Assembly (NCBI RefSeq): GCF_021018805.1
Contig: NC_086247.1
Span: 136,131,602-136,195,601 of the forward strand
Reading direction: 5' to 3'
Length of the DNA: 64,000 nt
Source: Prinia subflava
Lineage: Eukaryota; Chordata; Aves; Passeriformes; Cisticolidae
Position 1 is the first letter of the stretch. Each line of letters begins with the position of its first letter. This document shows, piece by piece, positions 62,401 through 64,000 of the stretch. The notes beneath the pieces are model-generated. The model had not been told where the DNA came from and did not search any database. It worked only from the letters and a program-made list of their open reading frames with translations. The translations under genes were made by a program, and so were the position numbers.

Positions 62401-63683
62401 CTTGCTGATTATCTGCAATATGGAGTAGACATACAGCCTGAACTACTCTTCCGCTATCTTCTCCCACTGCTCTCTTCTGTAAGAAAAATGTCATTTGCTT
62501 TGCCTGAAAAATTTGTTCCCTGGAATTCAACTGAATTCATCCCTTCAGAAGTCTACATTGTAGATGTCCACAGCTGAGGCTGCCTGTGTAGTTCACAGGA
62601 AAAAAAAAAATATATATAGTGTATATATAAAATTGTTTCCTTGAGACATGAAGAATATCTGTATGTGTGCATAGTCACACACATACAGATAGAAATTTGA
62701 ATATGCACTCTTACACAAACATATGAAGATATCATCCTTTTTTCCTGTTTTTCTTTCATTCCTGAGCAGTCTTAGAACTGCAGTATGCAATGTTCTCCTG
62801 ATTTCCTTTATTTTATTAGTGAGGTTTTCCAAAGTTTTTCAGGTCAAAAGTTGTCAGTTTGTGTTTCCGCACTAGAAGAAGCTTAGGAAATTTATTCCTG
62901 TCCTCCCATGTCCTCACATTACTATTTGTTTCTGTCTCTGTGCTGCAAAAATCCTGCCATTCTGGTGGTGTTGATACAGCTCCTTGTGTTTCCGTGCTTG
63001 TTCATGTTTAGCAAATATCTGCCAGCTGTGCTCCCCCAAACACAGTAGCAGTCCTAGACCAGAAGGATTCACACAATGCATAATGCACAAGTGGATCTGC
63101 AAATTGCCTTGCAGCTGAAAAGAGAGAGAGAGAGGGAGAGAGCTTGCCTAGACTGTATCATATGGTCAGATCTGATCATTATTCCTTTTACATCTTTTTT
63201 TCTCCCAAGTTCTCTATGGTGCATAACATCCTTCTAGATAAAGGTACATAACGTCCTTCTGTCTGCATTTCTTTAGGTGACATTTAACTACCTAAAGGAA
63301 TTGCTTTTGCTTTTGAGCACTGCACGGTGTTTTCCTTCTCTATAGAAGGAATTCTGTGCAGCACAGCCATTCCTTGCTGGCCCAGAGGGCACAGGATCAG
63401 CCCTTGGAAGTGAATCTATCTGGGCCTTGGTAATGCTGAAAATTAACTCTGAGCTGTATAATGACATTTAATTAGTATTTAATGATGAATTAGACTTTGT
63501 ATTTTATTTATCAGTGCTTTGGACATCCTAGAAGAAATTAATCTGTCAACAAGGCGTAGAAATAAGTTTAGTGAAGCTGCTCTGGAAAAGCTACTTGATA
63601 ACAATCTTCCCCAAAAGTACAGCCGGATGGGATATTTATCATCAAGTAATATCATTACTAATGGATTCTATGATTGTGGTCAG
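26991..63683 (+). CDS. ARMC3: ARMC3, armadillo repeat-containing protein 3 (5' 12 coding exons)
   Basis: Twelve exons on the + strand join into an open frame of 576 codons: 26991-27035, 35089-35206, 37185-37310, 38371-38439, 38773-38948, 40285-40479, 41096-41279, 46534-46686, 46811-46916, 58613-58862, 60001-60137, 63515-63683. All introns are GT-AG and every split codon joins to a sensible residue. The protein starts MGKKVKKEESPPKDV and then forms a tandem series of armadillo repeats (GGLEPLIRLL, GIPQLLQLLSSDNEEVKEA, EGIEPLM, GGLGPLVELL and others) that stack as a protein-binding superhelix. Order and sequence match vertebrate ARMC3 throughout from recalled family knowledge. In mammals the protein is testis and cilia enriched, and loss causes sperm-tail defects. 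The C-terminal third, including the EDR1/CTR1/ARMC3 peptidase-like domain, is not in the window, so the CDS is 3'-truncated by the window edge only. Confidence 0.96.
29205..30288 (+). mobile_element. CR1 LINE fragment, 1.1 kb, ORF2 C-terminus plus 3' UTR
   Basis: The longest CR1 copy in the window, in sense orientation. It keeps degraded reverse-transcriptase C-terminal sequence ('gatcctggagcagacctcttccttaatgacctg', 'cagcaagtttgcagaagatatgaaattaagg', 'aagtcctgcacctgggg', 'ggaagaacctggtgattctggtg'). It then runs through the conserved '...gtgttgccagcaacttgagagaaggg', 'actggagtgctgtgtcctgttctggg' to a 3' end 'ggttggatcagatcatgtttgaaggtgccttctaat'. The frame is interrupted, so the copy is dead. 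The start is approximate. Confidence 0.85.
32129..32268. repeat. C/A-rich low-complexity tract
   Basis: About 140 bases of a and c with a (CAAA)n core at 32200-32224 and repeated aaaacc units. The ORFs read from it on either strand come from the repeat. Confidence 0.85.
32650..32845 (-). mobile_element. CR1 LINE 3'-end fragment, antisense
   Basis: The + strand reads 'tcacagaaggggtcaggttggaaggcacc', 'ctggtccaacctccctgctgaagcagg', 'gtcccagagcacattgcacaggactgcatccag' and 'gtgagggatactccacaacctgttcc', the reverse complement of a CR1 3' end. It is similar in structure to the copy at 21.4-21.6 kb, so probably the same subfamily. Confidence 0.9.
34103..34128. repeat. (TA)n microsatellite
   Basis: About 26 bases of alternating ta with one tg interruption. 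Confidence 0.8.
35089..35206 (+). CDS. ARMC3: ARMC3 exon 3 (codons 16-54 plus first base of 55)
   Basis: 118 bases. The acceptor is gttttag|TTT, preceded by a long T-rich tract. It begins FDPLLIESKTPATVVLMLSS and ends ALYKYASKG, entering the first armadillo repeat. The donor is AAAG|gttagt at 35207. The last base G combines with GT of the next exon to give Gly55. Confidence 0.95.
35207..37184 (+). other. ARMC3: ARMC3 intron 3
   Basis: About 2.0 kb of AT-rich sequence. No repeat family or additional exon was recognised. Confidence 0.85.
37185..37310 (+). CDS. ARMC3: ARMC3 exon 4 (codons 55-96 plus first base of 97)
   Basis: 126 bases between ttttcag|GT and ATA|gtaaga. It encodes an armadillo repeat: DENKVTLLGLGALEHLYKLL, then HEDPLVRRNAVMVFGIMASN. 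The conserved VRRNA signature marks the turn between helices of an ARM unit. Reading on into the intron adds a few dozen codons before a stop, which explains the longer ORF here. Confidence 0.96.
37311..38370 (+). other. ARMC3: ARMC3 intron 4
   Basis: About 1.06 kb of AT-rich sequence. Nothing else was recognised. Confidence 0.85.
38371..38439 (+). CDS. ARMC3: ARMC3 exon 5 (codons 97-119 plus first base of 120)
   Basis: A 69-base exon from attgtag|AT to GAAG|gtacct. It encodes NDVKKLLRELDVTNALISQL followed by APE. It is too short for an ORF caller but is confirmed by matching phases on both sides and by family sequence. The donor gtacct is weak at positions +4 and +5. Confidence 0.93.
38440..38772 (+). 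other. ARMC3: ARMC3 intron 5
   Basis: A compact 333-base intron with no other feature seen. Confidence 0.88.
38773..38948 (+). CDS. ARMC3: ARMC3 exon 6 (codons 120-178)
   Basis: 176 bases from ctccacag|AA to CAG|gtaaag. It encodes EDVVIHEFATLCLAHMAVEY and then the strongly ARM-like GGLEPLIRLLDSLDPDVQKN, ending ECIYLLVQ. The exit phase is 0. Confidence 0.96.
38949..40284 (+). other. ARMC3: ARMC3 intron 6
   Basis: About 1.34 kb. A 135-codon ORF at 39382-39789 lies here. It has no ARM signature, and the flanking exons join in phase without it, so I do not call it an exon. The rest is AT-rich. Confidence 0.8.
40285..40479 (+). CDS. ARMC3: ARMC3 exon 7 (codons 179-243)
   Basis: 195 bases, phase 0 at both ends, from actgcag|GAT to AAT|gtacgg. 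It encodes DFQNRAAVRELNVIPPLLGL and then ESEYPVIQLLALQTLGVISK, ending LLNILENN, a full ARM repeat. The donor AAT|gtacgg is poor (T at -1, C at +4). Failure to splice would add about 14 residues and then a stop. Confidence 0.95.
40480..41095 (+). other. ARMC3: ARMC3 intron 7
   Basis: 616 bases, AT-rich. No other feature seen. Confidence 0.87.
41096..41279 (+). CDS. ARMC3: ARMC3 exon 8 (codons 244-304 plus first base of 305)
   Basis: 184 bases from attttttattag|GAG to GACT|gtatgt. It encodes ELSDLHIETLAVLGNCLEDV, then TGGLEKLLSF and PDIQKNAAKAITKAAYD. The PDIQKNAA stretch is the ARM helix-turn signature. Confidence 0.96.
41457..41497. repeat. (TA)n microsatellite
   Basis: About 41 bases of alternating ta with one tg interruption, about 180 bases after the exon 8 donor. 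Confidence 0.9.
46315..46385 (+). mobile_element. Possible CR1 LINE 3'-tail fragment
   Basis: About 70 bases read 'gagctggatttggatgatctttgcgggtctcttccagctcaggatgttctgtgctg', which resembles the CR1 end 'ggacttggatgatctt..gggtccc ttccagctcag..attctgtg'. It is short, so the call is tentative. Confidence 0.6.
46534..46686 (+). CDS. ARMC3: ARMC3 exon 9 (codons 305-355 plus first base of 356)
   Basis: 153 bases from tttaaag|CT to CAGG|gtaagt. With the preceding T it begins SEIRKILHCKEVEKFLLSLL, then DTNNDGVKVAACQAISAMCE. It matches the ARMC3 family at this position. The acceptor has a short, A-interrupted pyrimidine tract. Confidence 0.95.
46811..46916 (+). CDS. ARMC3: ARMC3 exon 10 (codons 356-390 plus two bases of 391)
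   Basis: 106 bases from ttcaaag|GG to ACAAG|gtaagt. It encodes GIPQLLQLLSSDNEEVKEAV and TALTNLTTANPRNT, a canonical ARM unit. The intron before it (46687-46810) is only 124 bases, the shortest in the gene. The exit is phase 2, with AG joining T of exon 11 to give Ser391. Confidence 0.95.
55022..55100. repeat. Nested inverted repeats (cruciform-like)
   Basis: Three inverted repeats lie within 79 bases. The outer arms are gatcctt at 55022-55028 and aaggatc at 55094-55100. Inside is a perfect 6-bp hairpin taccttgattaaggta at 55048-55063. Directly after it is a perfect 10-bp hairpin, arms aatgcctaac at 55064-55073 and gttaggcatt at 55082-55091, loop of 8. The three together would fold as a three-way junction. 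No known RNA family was recognised. Confidence 0.7.
56082..56102 (+). mobile_element. Possible hAT-Charlie terminal inverted repeat
   Basis: The motif cagtggttctcaaccttttt is typical of the 5' end of hAT-Charlie-type DNA transposons. No matching right terminus, which would read aaaaaggttgagaaccactg, was seen downstream, so only one end may survive, or the match is fortuitous. The extent of the element is unknown. Confidence 0.5.
58613..58862 (+). CDS. ARMC3: ARMC3 exon 11 (codons 391-474)
   Basis: At 250 bases this is the largest coding exon in the window, from tcgttttgctag|T to GAG|gtaaaa. It encodes VVAQAEGIEPLMSTLNAQRD, then GAISNAIAVLTNLSLQEP, GIMSALVGPLRSTNSQVQSR and AALAVAAFGCDAHARTE, roughly two ARM units. 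The exit phase is 0. Confidence 0.96.
58863..60000 (+). other. ARMC3: ARMC3 intron 11
   Basis: About 1.14 kb with no recognised repeat or exon. Confidence 0.86.
60001..60137 (+). CDS. ARMC3: ARMC3 exon 12 (codons 475-519 plus two bases of 520)
   Basis: 137 bases from tttttaatag|TTA to CTAGG|gtgagt. It encodes LRNVGGLGPLVELLHSKNEE and then VRRNACWAVMVCGSDEPTAV, ending ELCRLG. This is one of the clearest ARM repeats, with GGL at helix 1 and VRRNA at the turn. Confidence 0.96.
60599..60641. repeat. (TA)n/(TATC)n microsatellite
   Basis: About 43 bases of ta repeats with tatc units in the middle. Confidence 0.9.
60795..61010 (-). mobile_element. Old CR1-like LINE 3' fragment, antisense
   Basis: The + strand shows a diverged reverse complement of a CR1 3' end: 'cagatcaggaggggacctcaaaggtgatattatccacc', 'tttctgaggtaacctgttccagtgctggaacatcctttcacttagaaggggtttctc'. 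Divergence is higher than in the other copies, suggesting an older subfamily. The boundaries are approximate. Confidence 0.6.
61934..62230 (-). mobile_element. Old LINE ORF2 fragment (CR1-like linker), antisense
   Basis: The minus-strand translation ends with LVTDGTEKTEVSDAFFASVF, which matches the 'EKAEVLNAFFASVF' motif between endonuclease and reverse transcriptase in CR1-clade ORF2 proteins. It is preceded by a stretch resembling 'N..G.LL...G.LV'. The frame is open for 98 codons but lacks the catalytic domains. Flanking sequence on both sides (about 61.3-62.5 kb) could belong to the same element, but I could not align it. Confidence 0.6.
62656..62691. repeat. Perfect 14-bp inverted repeat
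   Basis: Arms at 62656-62669 and 62678-62691 are perfectly complementary (left arm tatctgtatgtgtg) with an 8-base loop. It looks partly derived from TG/CA repeats. It is too short for a standard miRNA precursor. Confidence 0.75.
63118..63142. repeat. (GA)n microsatellite
   Basis: About 25 bases of ga repeats with one ggg interruption. Confidence 0.85.
63515..63683 (+). CDS. ARMC3: ARMC3 exon 13 (codons 520-576), last exon in window
   Basis: 169 bases from tttatcag|T to CAG|gtaagc. It encodes ALDILEEINLSTRRRNKFSE, then AALEKLLDNNLPQKYSRMGY and SSSNIITNGFYDCGQ. This is the end of the armadillo region and the start of the linker to the C-terminal domain. The donor at 63684 shows that the gene continues beyond the window. 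Confidence 0.95.
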
Positions 63684-64000
63684 GTAAGCTATTCTAAACA
63701 AATGACTCTATTTAGAAAGAGTAAAAATTTCCTCTTAATAAGAAAAAGTACTGTAGCAACAGCCAAAATCTGGCTACAGAAAATACTTCATTTTCTTGTC
63801 CTGAAATTTCACAGCTGTTATACAGATATCTTTTGATTATCTTAATGGATGAAATCATCTTCATGGTATTCTCTACTTATGATCTTCCCAATCCTGTCTG
63901 AGCTGTTCAGACCTTTCCAGATCCTTTCTCAAACTTTAGTTCTTCTGGTCTCTTTCCCTGCACTATACTTAATGCTAACTTGACATTGTATGACCTATGG
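63684..64000 (+). other. ARMC3: Start of ARMC3 intron 13
   Basis: The 317 bases after the last donor contain no acceptor leading to recognisable ARMC3 sequence. The ORF running on from exon 13 to 63836 is intron read-through. Confidence 0.8.

Larger units (their letters stand above)
60138..63514 (+). other. ARMC3: ARMC3 intron 12
   Basis: About 3.4 kb. It contains an AT/(TATC) microsatellite at 60.60 kb, an old antisense CR1-like fragment at 60.80-61.01 kb, an old antisense LINE fragment near 61.93-62.23 kb, a 14-bp hairpin at 62.66 kb and a (GA)n at 63.12 kb. No further exon was recognised. Confidence 0.83.

Noticed and set aside
63221..63260. Duplicated cataac(a/g)tccttct, 25 bases apart, as a target-site duplication
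   Set aside because: The sequence between the copies is too short to be a mobile element. It is probably a chance or local duplication.
1..64000. CRISPR arrays, operons, rRNA or tRNA genes
   Set aside because: No regularly spaced repeats, no tRNA cloverleaf with A and B boxes and no rRNA sequence were seen, and the window is eukaryotic.

Overview
This window is vertebrate nuclear DNA, almost certainly from a bird. The evidence is a gene split into short exons with GT-AG introns, fixed interspersed repeats of the avian CR1 LINE type (including 3' ends that read 'ccttccaac...attctatgattctatg'), microsatellites, and one CpG-rich promoter-like block. There are no operons, bacterial ribosome-binding sites or long intact ORFs. 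The species cannot be fixed from the sequence alone.

One protein-coding gene is recognisable: ARMC3 (armadillo repeat-containing protein 3), on the + strand. I could place 12 consecutive coding exons (called exons 2-13 here) between 26991 and 63683. All joins are GT-AG and phase-compatible, giving an uninterrupted 576-codon reading frame. It starts MGKKVKKEESPPKDV, runs through the whole armadillo-repeat region, and stops at an exon that ends ...NGFYDCGQ. The human protein is about 870 residues, so the remaining exons (linker and the EDR1/CTR1/ARMC3 peptidase-like domain) should lie beyond position 64000. A probable non-coding first exon sits in a CpG island at about 15.5-15.89 kb and ends in a strong donor at 15891.

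Layout: 1-15.4 kb is intergenic and AT-rich, with two old CR1 fragments and simple repeats. 15.4-15.9 kb is the CpG island, putative promoter and first exon, with an RFX X-box-like motif. 15.9-27.0 kb is intron 1, with five CR1 copies and a long purine microsatellite. 27.0-35.1 kb is intron 2, with a 1.1 kb CR1 and a shorter one. 35.1-46.9 kb holds most of the exons. 46.9-58.6 kb is a single 11.7 kb intron with a few unexplained signals. 58.6-63.7 kb holds the last three visible exons, with old LINE fragments between the last two.

In mammals ARMC3 is expressed in testis and ciliated tissue and is needed for normal sperm flagella. The candidate X-box would fit such a role, but that is inference. 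I found no second gene, no RNA gene and nothing that qualifies as a new biological system. The points most worth checking are the promoter X-box, the start-codon exon whose splice acceptor is built from a microsatellite, the hairpin cluster at 55.0 kb, and an unidentified segment open on both strands at 49.24-49.53 kb.
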